Shown one piece after another: positions 34,001 to 48,300 of a stretch of DNA of 64,000 bases. The DNA is taken from NCBI GenBank assembly GCA_014526335.1, contig JACTAT010000015.1, positions 2,158,917-2,222,916 of the forward strand, given 5' to 3'. The position numbers and the translations under genes are program-made. The notes under the pieces are model-generated. The model ran no database searches and had not been told where the DNA came from. It was given only the letters and a program-made list of their open reading frames with translations. The DNA comes from Chrysaora quinquecirrha (lineage: Eukaryota > Cnidaria > Scyphozoa > Semaeostomeae > Pelagiidae). Positions within the stretch are counted from its first letter, which is position 1. Each line of letters begins with the position of its first letter.

Positions 34001-37000
34001 CTATTCGCACACGCCTTTTGGAATTTGTTATTCAGTTGGTTTCATTGCACGACAGTCGCTTACGACGATTTGGGAACCAGGCTTAACGTCTCCAGAAAAC
34101 GGCACTTTGCAGGTCTCAAGAACCTTCTGTTCCGAAAGCTGGAAGGTTTCACCGACATTAGAAGGAACCTCGTGCTAAAATCAAAGGCTTGATCGAGTTT
34201 GTCCTAATCTGCCTACAGTTTTCGGAAGTTGCGTTCTTTTGGTTAAGAAAACTTTTTCCTGCCAATTCTACTATTTTCATAATCTTTAGGGTCTGTCGAA
34301 AACAGGAGTTTACCAAAAAACATAGCTACGCTCTTTAAATAAAAACAGAGTACAGAAAACAAAGTATCCACTTCATACCTTGAACAATGATCTGGTCCTA
34401 AAGATATGTACTTTTCATATTTGTTTCTTCCAGATTCGGTCTGTTCGCCATGGCCACCAGCAAAATCATTTTGAGAACTTGCCTTCGAGCCACCGGAGAA
34501 AGCAGAACAGCATCCACCTTTAACAACAAAGAAAGCAATTGTTTATCCTAGTGGTCTTAAAATTCTGTATAAAAATGTGTGTAATAGACAATCATGGGTA
34601 TAAATTAATAATGCAGGACCGTCCCGACAGAAATTTTCGAAGGGGGTTCGACCGTCTCGACTTGCCGACTAGATTCAAACTTAAAACACCGTTCTCATTT
34701 ATCGAATAAACTTCGTTTGGTTAGCCCTCCCTAGTGAAGCAAAGACACTCCATGCTTTTGCAGTTGTTCTGTTTTATTTTCCATTGTTTTTCATTAGCTT
34801 TTAGACGTTTTAGTCTTTATAAATGATTCATAAATGCAAAAGAGTAATTTCGTGTACTTAAACTGACAATTTGCCAACTGGTCCTTTTTCCAGGGGGTGC
34901 CACACCCCCGAAACCCCAAATGTAGGGACGGCCCGGAATAATAGCGTATATGAGAAATGGCAAAAAATTCTTTAGACATACTTAGCTAGAAGCTTTAAGC
35001 TTTTTTAGTCTATTTTAGTCTATTTCAGTGTATAAACGTCAGAAACAGACCAAAACAATTTACTAATGCGGAATTTGTACCCAAATGAGGATCGAAATAC
35101 ACCAATCAGAAAGTAACTTTCCGTTGGCATTGTGCTTCAAACACCAATCAGATCGCGGGATACAGCGGGAAAACAAATAGGATTAATTGAAAAGTCCAAA
35201 TGAGAAAAAAAACTCTTTTTGTCAGAACCGGCCTTTTGGCTTTGATGTTGACAGATGTCAAAACTCCAAAGTGAAGCAAAGATCTTGCTTTGCCGATGAT
35301 TTTATGATTTTCAACTGTTTTGGTTTGTTTCTGAATTGGCTGATGAAAACTTTAAATACTTTAAAAACATTACTTCATACCTTGCATTAATTTGCCCATC
35401 ATCTTTGCAGCAACTTGTTGTTCCCCTGAACTCAATGAGCAGCCATCATCTTGCAGCAATGAGGATAAAACTTTCATCGTATTTGAAGTACTTTCCGCTT
35501 GGTTGCTAAGCAACTGGCTCAACATTTTGGCACATTTTGGATTCTCCTGTTTGGTGTCATCATCTGCCTCGCCGGCTGCTGCTCCGCTAAGCTTGAGAGC
35601 TTGGAGAATGAAGAAAAAAGGGTTTTACAAAGTTGGAGAGTAACTCAACGATTTCATTGGGCTTTTGTGAAATCGTCGTTGGTTTTCTGATCATGCAATT
35701 TAATTACAGCTGTAATTTTAACAGCAGCAGGCCCCCGCCAGCCCATTGGCTGCCACAAACCTGATCTGCCATAAAAAAAATCTATCCATGTAGCTATGTA
35801 TTTATGTATGTATGTATGCCTGTATGCAGTCTTGGGTTCAAGTTCCAAAGTGGAGTTACCCCACGACTTCATTCGGTTTTCTATAGCTCGGTGGAATGGT
35901 AGTTAACTACGCCATCATTCGAATCCAATCAATTGTACTAGTCCACTTGTGGAGAAATCTTTGATAAAATGGTGCAATATCAATTATGATTGGTCTTCAT
36001 GCTGATAGTAATATGATCAATATGATCTCAATAAAAAGTTCCACTTTAAAGTTTGCAATGTTTTTGGTCGCCGTATTGGTCTTTTAATTCATTTTAAAGC
36101 TTCGCTTCCCAAACAGACAGCCTATTTCCACTTAAAAGTTCTGCCACAAGAGCAAAAGCGCTTAATGCTTGATCACTGCTGAACCGTCGTCGTGTAAACA
36201 GACTGCAAAGTGGGAAACTTTTGTTAGTGATAGTGAATAAACAGGGTATGAAGCTTAAAAGCGAAGATTCTAATTGAATATGCTTACTTTTAAGTGCTTC
36301 CAAGCAGCTCAACGGAATGGCGGGCTCTGGACCTCCTGAGGATGATCCCCCTCCACCTTTTCCACAGTTTGAACCAGCTGAGCCAGATGCTGCTGCTGCT
36401 TCTAAAGATGATAGAGAAGTAATACATTACTAACATAAAATTAATAGGCTGGAACACACTGGAGAGCATCTTGGAATATAGATGGAGGGATTTCTCGTAA
36501 AAAAATAGCACAGCACACTCAGCAAAAACATTTATTTACTCAGCAAAATAGCAAAAATAAAAAAAACAAAGCAAATGACCGTCCAATAGCTGCACTTGTT
36601 TTTCTAAATATGTTGATGCTTTAAACTTGAAAAGGCTATACGTTTCAGGGAACTAGGGTGTGTAGTCAAGCCGAAGAAGGGACAGCTTTGGGACAAACGT
36701 CAAGAATTTGGGACCGAAATTCTGGGGAAAGGTACTCGTTTTTGCCAAATTACTTCTTTTTACAAAAACAAGAGCAAAGAATTAGGAAAACATACAAGCA
36801 ATAGTAGCCATAAAGGGGTCAGTCATTTTATAAATCTGGGTGTCGGTGTTGGTAGTGGTAGTGGTAGTAAAATTTGTAGTGGTATGAAAACTATAAAGGA
36901 GAAATAAGCAGGCGATACTTTTTTGTACATTTAAGGGATACGAAATTTTATCTGGAAAATTTGAGAGAATTTTCAGAAAAATGACAATTGACTTAAGTTT

Positions 37001-40000
37001 GCAAGACATGTTTCGGATTCACATAATCCATCGGTCAGGTCCAATGAAAGGTGACAGGTATCCGGTTCGGTGGACCACTACGTGAAATCTCTTCACTGGT
37101 ATCACTTCATACACCAAAAAAAGAAACCCTTTTATGGGACTGTATCGATCTCAATCAATCAATCATACAATTCTACCATTCTAGAATAATTCTCCCGCAA
37201 ATTCTCTTTATGCGGGAGAACCTCATCGCTCAGCACACAGCAATCTATCTCTCCGAAAATCTGCTGCGTCGTTTAAAAACTCCTCAGAAAATCGATTCAG
37301 CTAGATATGCAAAGGTTACTAGCATCTCGACACTTTATATTAGATAAAAAATAAGCTTGAAAAAGGTTTGAATTTACCTTCGCAATCAGAAACTGGGATG
37401 AGCTTGTATTTTGGTTTTGGCTTTGGAGCAGGAGCAGCAGCAAACGAATCACAAAGGAGATCACTAGGATCGACTGAAGTGAGAAATAATAATAACAAAT
37501 TAAACACAAGTTAAAGCCAGTTCATTGTAAGTATCAATTGCAATAGTTTTAAATATTTTAAAGAATTATGAAAAAATCATTAGTCATTATTCAGTTAAAG
37601 TAGGCGGGTAGATATTTTTTCCAGAGATGGCAGAATTTCTTGAGTTCAGCCTACAAATTATTAGTGGTTCTATGTATTAAGTTTTTTTGTCTTGAATTTT
37701 CAATTGAAGTCTTTTTCCCTATTATTTCAAGGTTTTACTTGGCAGGAATATGCATGTCTACTCCTGTAAATTTGGCTTGATCTTAGGCTGGATATTTTAG
37801 CAAAACCTTCTCATAAGAACAACTATACTGATGTTATTATGGTTTTCAAGGCTACAGCACACTTTACTTTCAAACATCACACTCTCCCTTACTGTCATGC
37901 AACAAAATCTTATATGCAAACTTGAGATTTCAGACTTTGCAGACTTCAGACTTCTAAATTCAGACTTGGGACGTCAGACTTTTACAAACCAGATTTATAC
38001 ATTCAGACATTTGACTTTAACATGCAGACAAAGTCCAACTTCAGACCTCCAGGCGTCAGAATTTCAAGCTCCAGACTTTTACGTCCAGACTTCAGACGTT
38101 GATTCCGACTTCACGGTTTCAAAAGTCAGGTTGCTACATTAAAACTTCACACTTTATATGAAGACATTTTGACTGTCAGACTTTAGGCTTCAGACACACA
38201 GACTTCAAGACATTCCGATTTCAAAATTTCAAACGTCAGACGATTACTTCAGATTTTACATTCAGATTTCAGACGTATAGATAATCAGACTCTAAAATGG
38301 AACGTCTAGGCACTCCTACTTTAGACTCTTGCATACGCCTTCAAATTTCAGGCTTCAGATATTTACAAGCAAACTTCAGACTTTGAGACTCTCGACTCTC
38401 ACATACAGATTTCAGACTCCACTAAGACTTCAGTCAGATTATCAGATTTGCATTAAATTCAAATTCAGTCTCCAGAATTTCTGACTTGTAGACTGGAATT
38501 AGATGACGTTTAGGCAGACTTCAATCTTTAGATTTTAAGGGGCCCTAAGTTCAACGACGAGTGGGGTAACAACAATTCCATTAGCACATAGTTACTTGCT
38601 ACAACGTGCTTTAAAATAAGTAGAAAGAAATCCAATTATCATGCTACTGGCAACAGTTGTCTAAAAGCACGAAAAACACGAAATATAGGAAAGGAGTTAT
38701 TGAGGGATATGTTTTTCATCAAGTCTTGTTACGTCATTTTCAAATTCTTTTGGTAAATCTAGGGTTATGATTGATGAAGCTATCCACCACTAAAGTTAAT
38801 TTGTCAACTTGTTAGTTTAGTTAGTACACAAGAAATCGAAGAAAAAATCGAAAATTGAAACTATCGCTACAAAAATAAGGAGAAAATCTTACTGCATGGC
38901 ATAGCCGGTGGTGCAGCAGGAGGCGGTGGTGGTGGAGGCGGCGGCGGTGGCGGCGGTGGTGGCGGCGGAGGTGGTGGTGGCGGAGGTGGTGGCGGCGGAG
39001 GTGGAGGCGGTGGTGGTGGCGGTGGTGGTGGCGGTGGTGGAGGCGGTGGTGGAGGCGGTGGTGGTGGTGGTGGTGGCGGAGCAACAGCAAGTGGTCCACA
39101 CGGTGCACCACCATTTCCACAAGGAGCACATCCACCGCCAGAGGGAGCTGAAACAAAAATTTTCATATTATAAGTCACACAAGAACGGGAGTAACAAAAG
39201 AAAGATTGGTAATATGATTAAAAATAGCTGCAAATGCGTTTCATTAGTTATAAACATACCTGCACAAGGTGGTGGTGACGGCGGTGATGGCGGTGGGGGT
39301 GGTGGTGGTGGTGGTGGTGGTGGTGGAGGAGGTGGTGGTGGTGGTGCTGCCATGGTACATCCTTTCCTCCAAATCCATCATCTTGAAAAATAGAGAATAG
39401 TACTGAGTTCTTCTACTGCTTTATGAATCTATCACAAACTTGTGCCAAAGCGAAAGCACAGTAAAAAGAAAAATACAGAAAATAAGAATTAAACTGACAA
39501 TGACAGACCTGGGTCACACGATATACTAATCTTCATGCCTTTACAGCCTCCACCTAGAAAAATATGATTCACATTGAGACTTCGGTGAAAAAGTAAATAG
39601 AGTAACGTAGTTAAAGTAAACCTGTGTAAATTCACTCCAAGGGTTGAGGTCCTCTATAAAAACGTATAAAATACATGACTCCCGTCTTAATTTCATTGGT
39701 TCTTTGGCTGATCAAGTAATGATTAGATTTCTTTAATATTGCCAAGGATATCATCAAAACCTTCGCCACCAACAAAAGTAAAACAAAATCTGCATATTTT
39801 AGACCGTATATTCTAGATCAGTAAGACGGATGGTTTTTGAAGAAAGGGTCATGCAAATGATATGGCAGCAATGATTATTAAAGAATCACTTCGACATATT
39901 CACGCTAACTAACTTAATTTTTCCTATGCAAAAGAGCGTAGACTGCTACAAGTATTAAAACTAAAGACTGTTAAAAATATCAAAAATAAGGGAAATGAAA

Positions 40001-42169
40001 TTTTTCTGAAAAATTTGAGAGGATTTTCAGAAAAACGAAAATTGACTTAAGTTTGCAAGACATGTTTCGGATTCACATAATCCATCTGTCAGTTTAATGA
40101 AAATTGAGAGAATCCGGTTCGGTGGACCACTATGTGAAATCTCTTCACTGGTAAATTTCACTGAAAATTTCAATTTCATTGCAGTTAGCTGGTATCTATC
40201 GTAAAAATTTCTTAATCGTTTACTCACCAGAGCCTCCAGAACATCCACCACTAGATTTTGCAGGTGGTGGTGGCGGTGGTGGTGGTGCTGGTTTCGACTT
40301 GCAGGGAGCTGCGATGGAAAAAATGATAAATTATCAGAACTATTATCAGGCATTTCGAAAAAAGGGAATATAAAATAAAGCATCAAAACCGCGATGCAAA
40401 AACAAGATTTCTAAAAGAGGAATCAATATTTTCTCTAATATTTGCTCTGCTAAGCAAAGCTTCATCAAATTTAGTTACAGTTATGGTTTATACCGTAAAT
40501 AATCGAATAAGCCCCCGGGGGCTTGTTTGCAAAAATGAATTTTACGGTGGGGGCTTATTATAAAGTTCAGTGGTTCCAGTGTGTTGTCGAAAGAATAGCA
40601 GAGAGAGAAATCTGTACTCTTTTATCAAAATCAGCTGTTTGCCTACATCCAATGGCTGATTATTGGTTGAATTGATAGCAAAACATGTCAGGACTAACTT
40701 GTTCAATGTGTTAATTAGTTGAAAGATGTATTGTAGACAGAAAGATAATTCATAAATCCTTTGAATAATTCTCCATGGTAGCTTATTCCAAGGGGGGCTT
40801 ATTTGCAAAAACGAATTCTAAGGTGGGGGCTTATTCGAGGGTTGGGCTTATTCGAGGATGGGGGCTTATTCGTTGGAAGTATGGACCAGTATTTCTTTAT
40901 TTTGTATTAAATTTAAAGAACCTTTTTGTACACATGGGAGCCAGACAAGTAGTCTTTTCTTTCAATGTAAAATCAATAAGGTAATATTCATGAATAGACG
41001 AGAATAATAGCTTACCTATACACATTGGAATCATTCTAAACTTGAGAGGAGGTGGTGGTGGAGGTGGCGGTGCCACTGGTGCCACAGCAATTTCACACGG
41101 TTCTGAATCATCTGAAAACGCAAGAAGGTTTCTTGGAATTATTTGATTTAGAATGTGCAATCATTTGGATGTCAAGAAATCTGTCTATGATGCAAATAAA
41201 TTAGAGGAGACAAGGCATGGTTCAGAAATTACTCAAGAAATAAGAAATTATCTCTTTCGTCTGACTTCGACGGTCATCCAGAAATAGACCGAAATTTAAC
41301 AAGTTAGTCATAAAGATAGTAAGTTAGTTTTCCTAATTACTTAGTTCTCTGCTAGTTACTAGGTCAGCTAATAAGTTGGTTAGCTAAATATAAGTTAGAT
41401 ATCTATTTACTCATTCAGTCATTGAGTATGTTAATTAGTTTGTTTTTTTTTTTAAGCAGTTAGTTACTCAGTTATTTGGTTAGTTAGTTAAAAAGTTGAT
41501 TAGCTAGTCAATTAGTTAATTAGTTAATTAGTTAATCGTCAGTCAGTCAGTCAGTCAGTCAGTCAGTCAGTCAGTCAGTCAGTCAGTCAGTCAGTCAGTC
41601 AGTCAGTCAGTCAGTCAGTCAGTCAGTCAGTCAGTCAGTCAGCCAGTCAGTCAGTCAGTCAGTCAGTCAGTCAGTCAGTCAGTCAGTCAGTCAGTCAGTC
41701 AGTCAGTCAGTCAGTCAGTCAGTCAGTCAGTCAGTCAGTCAGTCAGTCAGTCAGTCAGTCAGTCAGTCAGTCAGTCAGTCAGTCAGTCAGTCAGTCAGTC
41801 AGTCAGTCAGTCAGTCAGTCAGTCAGTCAGCCAGCCAGCCAGCCAGCCAGTCAGTCAGTCAGTCAGTCAGTCAGTCAGTCAGTCAGTCAGTCAGTCAGTC
41901 AGTCAGTCAGTCAGTCAGTCAGTCAGTCAGTCAGTCAGTCAGTCAGTCAGTCAGTCAGTCAGTCAGTCAGTCAGTCAGTCAGTCAGTCAGTCAGTCAGTC
42001 AGTCAGTTGTTTGGTTAGGTAGTTAGTTAATTAGTTAGTTAGTAAGTTAGTTAGTTAGTTAGTTAGTTGGTTGGTTGGTTGGTTAGTTGACTAGTTAGTT
42101 AATTAGTTAGTTAGTTAGTTGGTTATTTAGTTACCTAGTTAATTAGTTAGTTAGTTAGTTAGTTAGTTT

Positions 42170-42203
<34 letters not shown>

Positions 42204-42254
42204 CAGTTAGTCAGTTAGTTAGTCAGTTGGTTGGTTAGTTACCTAGTTAGTTAA

Positions 42255-42300
<46 letters not shown>

Positions 42301-45300
42301 GGTTAGTTAGTTACCTAGGTAGTTAATTAGTTAGTTTGTTTGTTAGTTAGTTAGATAGTTCTGAGGGAATTAATTTACAAGTCATTTTCTTACTTAGTTG
42401 TACAAAAATACAGGCATAAAAAACTAACCGCTGCAATCTGCGGGTGGTGGAGCAGGGGGTGGTGCTGGACGGGCACAAGGATGTCCTCCACCTTCAAAAT
42501 AAAAATTATTTGAGTTGAATTTTTAGGATTTGTAGAGAGTTTGTACAGGGCTCATTAAACTGAAAAAATATACCCTTTTTCCTATAGGAGACAGGAGAGG
42601 TAGGAGGAAGAGTTGAAAACAGAACTGAAATCATGTTGAAATCATGTTGAAATTATACCTGAACATGACGAATGCGATGGAGCTGGTGGTGGCGGAGGAG
42701 GTGGCGGAGGAGGTGGCGGTGGCGGTGGAGCCGGTGCAGGAGCAGGAGCACAGTCTTCGCCAGACGGAACTGAAAGAAAATGAAAAACGCCACGTCAAAA
42801 TTCAGTTGAAGTATAGCTGGTAACTGGAAAAATAGGATAAAAAAAAAAAAAAAATTGAGATTTGAGATTTTTTTAGGCTTTTTCAGAACAGATAACTTAT
42901 CTAGTTTTAAGTTAGTTCTCAAAATTAGAAAAACAAAAAGGTACAAGGGGAAGAACGAGGGCCGCAGAGAGAGGTGTCGAAGATTGCAGAGATTTTAAGC
43001 GTATTGATAGACTAAGCAAAATTCATCACAAAACCAGAAATACCTAAGAGTATCAAAACAAACTTACGTGGAACACAGAGAGTCGACACTGCCATTTGTG
43101 GTGGTGATGCTGGTGGCGGTGGTGGAGGAGGAGGTGGTGGTGGTGGTGGTGGTCATGTGGAGGAGGAGGAGGTGGTGGTGGTGGTGGAGGTGGTGGTGGT
43201 GGCGGAGGTGGTGGTGGTGGTGGTGGTGGTGGAGGAGCTGCAGGGGCACAAGGTGCACCTAAAACAAGATTAGAAGATGTACTTAACAAATGTAAAGTTT
43301 TAAAGAAACAACTGGATGAATTCGATACAGTAAAACCAACCATAAAAGAACCTGTAATTTCGATACTTAGTAAGGTAGCCTTGTAATAGCGTAAGAGTTA
43401 CATTATATCATAAAGCACGAAGACCTAGGCTATGATCTGCCGACAAGACTACAGGAGTCTTTGGATGAAACAGTCTCTCTGGACGCTTTCTAAATATTTG
43501 AAGTTTTTTTGGAAAATTTCGATTGCCGTTTTGGGCCATGGGTTCCTAACATTTTTGGCTCCTGTATAGTGAGGGTATTGTTACGCGTACCAGATGCACA
43601 ACTGCATAAGGTGGATACAATGTTCATCACCTTTTCTCTTAGACAACTCAAGTTACTAAGCTTATCACACAATCCCTTGCCCCTCATTTGAAGTACCAAC
43701 AATAATAAACATAATGATATACATTAATACATCATAAAATGGTGGTGTGATCTTGGCCAAGGTATTTCGCTCACGGTCGGCAGATGGTGGGTTCGAATCT
43801 CGTAGGTACCACTTTTCACAGGCCTACAATCAATTCAACTACACATCCTTTCGAGATCGGTAAATGAGTACCCAGGGTATTCGTTCTAGAATGTCAGTAT
43901 GGGGGCACAACCTACATCTAAATCAACGTTGTAGCTGTAATAATCCCCGACTCGCGCTAGCAAATAAAGATTACTTGCTTACTTGTAAACAAACTATTGA
44001 GATGAAGCCTATAATAACAGATTCTGAGGGCAAGACCTGAAAATATGAACCCGAAACCGAGCTTGAGAAGTTTTGTACCGAGGCTGAGGGTTAATAACTG
44101 ATACCTTGGGGGGTAACAGTTATCATATGGTTTATTACCCTATGGATAGGGAATGGCCACTCGTGTTTTAATCCATTACAACGAAGCCATTAGTGCTGCA
44201 TTCTGAACCAAAAAATTGGAACCTTTGATTGGAACATTACCGGACAATATTACTTCGCATTCCAACGCTTCGAGGACGCTGCGGTCCTGATCATAAGGCA
44301 ATAATCTGTATTAATATTCCGCATAAGGTACATCTTGCAATTAAGGTAATATTCTAAGGGCAATTTGCTAGTATTATAAACGAACAATATGGTATTATCA
44401 AACATAGCCATACATGCTTAGAAAAGCATCGAACGTACCTCCCATAGCACCACACATAGATGCCATGTCCATATCCATATCCATACAGTCACCACCTGTC
44501 AAGTTAAAGTAAGTCAGTCATTCACTATAGATAATTTGTAGTTTGGTTAGCGAAAGGCAAGAAATCGAAGACCGAAGGGTCTCAGCTAAGGACTGCTTTT
44601 GAAGAATGTGATAAGGATGAAGGATTCGAGCGTGAAAGGTTGTACAAAAGAGGTCAGCATGGTATATTATTGAATTGGGTTATAGTCCCGGGTGGGGGTA
44701 GATAATAAGATTTATTGGGTCGCCATTCATGACAAATATACAAATATGTATGGCGCTGCAGAAGGGTGAAAATTAGCCGAAACACGAAAAAGTTAAAACG
44801 GTGGAAACGTTATCGCCATTCATGAATTGTGGGTTCTTGGCCCTGAAATTCTCTAAACATGGTTATTATTTCAACTGAAACACGGGGAAAAAAGGGAAAA
44901 TTTGAGGGGGAAATTGAAGAAAACTAAAACATTTCACTTTATTTGAATCAAAATAGTGTTAATATCGTATTCGAGATGTTTATAGTGCAATTTCAAGTAA
45001 AAGTATGGCCTAGATAGTCTTATTTATCTCATATTCCGTATATTTACCCCCATAATACAGGGTCTGAGCTTGCAGTTCTGTAAAATCACGGCGGCACATC
45101 CCCGTCAAGTAATAAGTCATGTCCCCCAGGGTTATTGGTAGCATTAAGACTTACACGAGTCCCAGTTATCGCTTTCACCACCTTAAGTTGTTCCTGTTGT
45201 TGAAAAGAGGCAGCTCAAAGTTGTAGCGAACTAGTGTTGTTGGTCCCAGATTGAATGAGCGGCTCTAGTAATTAGTCTAGTTAGCAGCGGAGGACTCGGC

Positions 45301-48300
45301 CAAGGTAAAAGGTATTTACAGTGTGTATTACATGAAGCCTACGCCAGAGATCTCCGGCTTGGAATTTGAAACATTATTGGCGCACTGGCGTGGCTCTTCT
45401 AGAAACAAAATAGCTTAGACTATTTATAGAACAATAGATTTATTATTTCTTTGGTGTCAAGTCCGATTCAGTTGGCCTACTCTCCGGCGTGGAGGTAACA
45501 AGGAATGCACCCTGACTTGAGGAAATATCAAAAAAATATAAATTACCTGAGCAACCATTACATCTCCTTGACGTACAAGGCTGTCTCACATTTCTATCTC
45601 CAGCTTCATTATCTTCATTCTTTCCTCTGCCAACTTCTTGAGTCTCGTGTCTTGCACCATTTCTGTAATTTTTTATGCTTGCATCTAGAACCAAGAGCAA
45701 ATTTTAAGCATGATGATATGCATTTATATAGTAGCAGCTATTATTATATTGCAACAGAGAATAGACAAGCCCTCTAATATGAGAAAAGCTAGAGAATAAG
45801 GAAAATGAAGAAAGAACGTTTAAGTCGTGTTAGTGGAAGAAAAGGAAAAACTTCATTTTGAGTTTGGCATCATAAAACATTGCTGAGCGAAATCACAAAT
45901 ATTCGACCAACAATGTTTGATTATTTCCCCAGGGCCTAAGACGACAAACGATTGCTAGATATGGCAAAACGTAGTCACATATTTAAGATGAAAAAATTTA
46001 TGAATTAATAAATATTGTTTTTTTTTTCAAACGAATAGTATATCGAATCTTTTAAAACGACCAACACTTCGTATTCACGTCATGCTTTTCTTGTGCTGCT
46101 TTTATTCCATGCTATCGTCTCAACTAAATTCTTCTTTATGCAATATGTGACCGGATGCTCTCATGAAGTGTTCAAGGTGTTCGGCTCATGATCGGTAGGT
46201 CGTTTGTTCGAATCGGTGAAGGTGAAGGTCACATGAGGTATTCGGGTGTATTTAGCGCCAGTCGCTAGGATCTCAGTAGTAGGTCGACACCTCGACCCTG
46301 GCTGTGACGTTACCGTAGCTAGGGCTTGAACCCCGACCTCGCTGAGCTTCTGACACCACGAGTCAGCTGGATTACACCATAACTCCACAGCATCTTCAAT
46401 CTCGTCGGAACCTTTTGCCACAATTCTTCAGTGAATGACTGAACTGTCCATCCTTCCGAGCTCGGTTAACTTCTTACTTACTCCAATTACTTCAGAGCGA
46501 TTCAGTGTTGTTTCCACTCTTCCCATCGTCCAATGCATGTAAGGAATCATTTCCACAATAGAATTAGGACCGTACTTTCCATATCCCTCTTAATGATTAC
46601 AAAGGCTAGAATATCAGTTTGGTGGCACAAGCTGTAGGTTCCCGTCCTGCGTTAACAAAAGGACAGCTTACTTGCTGACTGATTTAAACCAGCAAACATG
46701 TTTAACTCCTCTTATTTCCATGAAAAACTCTACTAAATATACCTATTACTTACTTACCATTGGTATTGTGGCTCATAAATTCAGCATTTTTACCAGTTTT
46801 TGTCAGATCAAACTCCTTGTGTTTCTTTCTCTCGTCAGTTTGTTCTCCTAATTTCTTCAGAAACTTCACAGTTCCAGGGTGCAGTTTATTCACGTCAATT
46901 TTCGCTGGATCAGGATGATCAGATTGCGCTATTTTCTGAAGCTGTTTCAATTGACTTACAACAACTCGAGCACTGTTTTCAATTTCTTCATCTGACATCA
47001 TACTCTGGTTCTCTCTGCCATTTTCCTTTGATTCTTTATTACCATTAGAATCTTTCCCTTTTTTATCATCATCATCTTTCTTGTCTTTATCATTTTTATT
47101 TTCCTTTTTTCCTTTTTGATCATGCCCCAGCAAATCTTCTGCCTGATTAACGTCCTTCCCATCTTTCCCTTTCGACGAATCCTTCTCATTTTTATCATTT
47201 TTCACCTCGTTCTTGTTACCTTTTTTGTTTTCTCCCTGCTCAGTTAAAGCACCGAACTTGTCGTCTTCAGATTTGTTCTTTTCGCCTTTATCGTTTTGAG
47301 ACTTTTCCTTGTTATCTTCTTGAAATCTTTGCTGTTCACTTTTATCTCCTTGAAATGCCTGCTTGTCGCTTTTATCTTCTTGAAGTTTCTCCTTTTCACT
47401 CTTATCTTCTTGTAATTTCTGCTTGTCGCTTTTATCGTCTTGTGCTTTTTGCTTCTCGCCCTTGTCGTCTTGAAATCTTTGTTTCTCGTTCTTATCGCCT
47501 TGAAATTTTGGCTTTTCACTCTGATCATTTCCAAACTTTGATGCCTCGCCTTTATCACTATAATCATTTCTTTGATCCTGCTTATTCTCTCTCTCTTTTT
47601 GACTATAACCTACATTTTCCCCTTTCTCGTTGTCCGAGCTCATTTTGTTCTGTCCGGGTGCGGGACCTTGTGCATCTGTTTCTTCCGGACGTTTTGGTCC
47701 AACATTCACTCTGTCAGCCTCTTTTATATCTGAATTGTCTTTTTCACCTTTGAAACTAGAGATCTGATTCCTTGCAAATCTTCTTTATCATTACTATCCA
47801 ATTTCCTATTTTCCTGTTGCTCGATTTTCTGGTTGTTATCCTTATCCCCTTTTCTTTCACTTTCTTTCTTGTCATCCTTATAATTTTCTTTGTTGTTTTC
47901 ATTCTTAACATCGTTGTTATTTTGTTTCTGGTTCTGTTTCTCATACTGACTCTCTTTATCATTTTTACTTCGCTCTCACTATCATCAACTTTCTCAACTT
48001 TGCCATCATTTATAGGCTTTTTTCTTCGTTTACCTGTTTACCATCTTCTTGTTTAAATCTATTTTCATTTGAATCATGTCTTTCATCATTATATCTTTGA
48101 GTTTTCTGCTCATCATTCTTTCTCTCTTCAAATCCACTTTGCTGTTTTTCATCTGCATTTTGACGACCACCTTCATATGACTTCTCACCATCTTGCTGGT
48201 TGTTCGGTCTTTGTCTTTCGTTTTCCTTTAGAGCTTCTTGGCTAGCATCATTTTCCTTCATATATCCTTGTTTTAAATCCTTTTCCTTTACTTCATCTTG

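Noticed and set aside
36130..36202. Terminal exon ending the secreted gene at ICLHDD...IKH-stop
   Set aside because: The frame does reach a stop, but well-formed Cys exons in matching phase continue downstream; at most a microexon at 36185-36202 is used.
38908..39393. Plus-strand Val/Ala/Gly-rich frames opposite the poly-Pro exons
   Set aside because: They are the antisense of GGN/CCN runs; the minus-strand poly-Pro reading has correct acceptors, donors and phase.
41528..42006. CRISPR-like regular repeats
   Set aside because: It is an uninterrupted 4-bp microsatellite with no spacers, in a eukaryotic genome.
36288..45684. Minicollagen gene
   Set aside because: Poly-Pro and Cys are present, but there is no Gly-X-Y segment and no CxxxCxxxCxxxCxxxCC domain.
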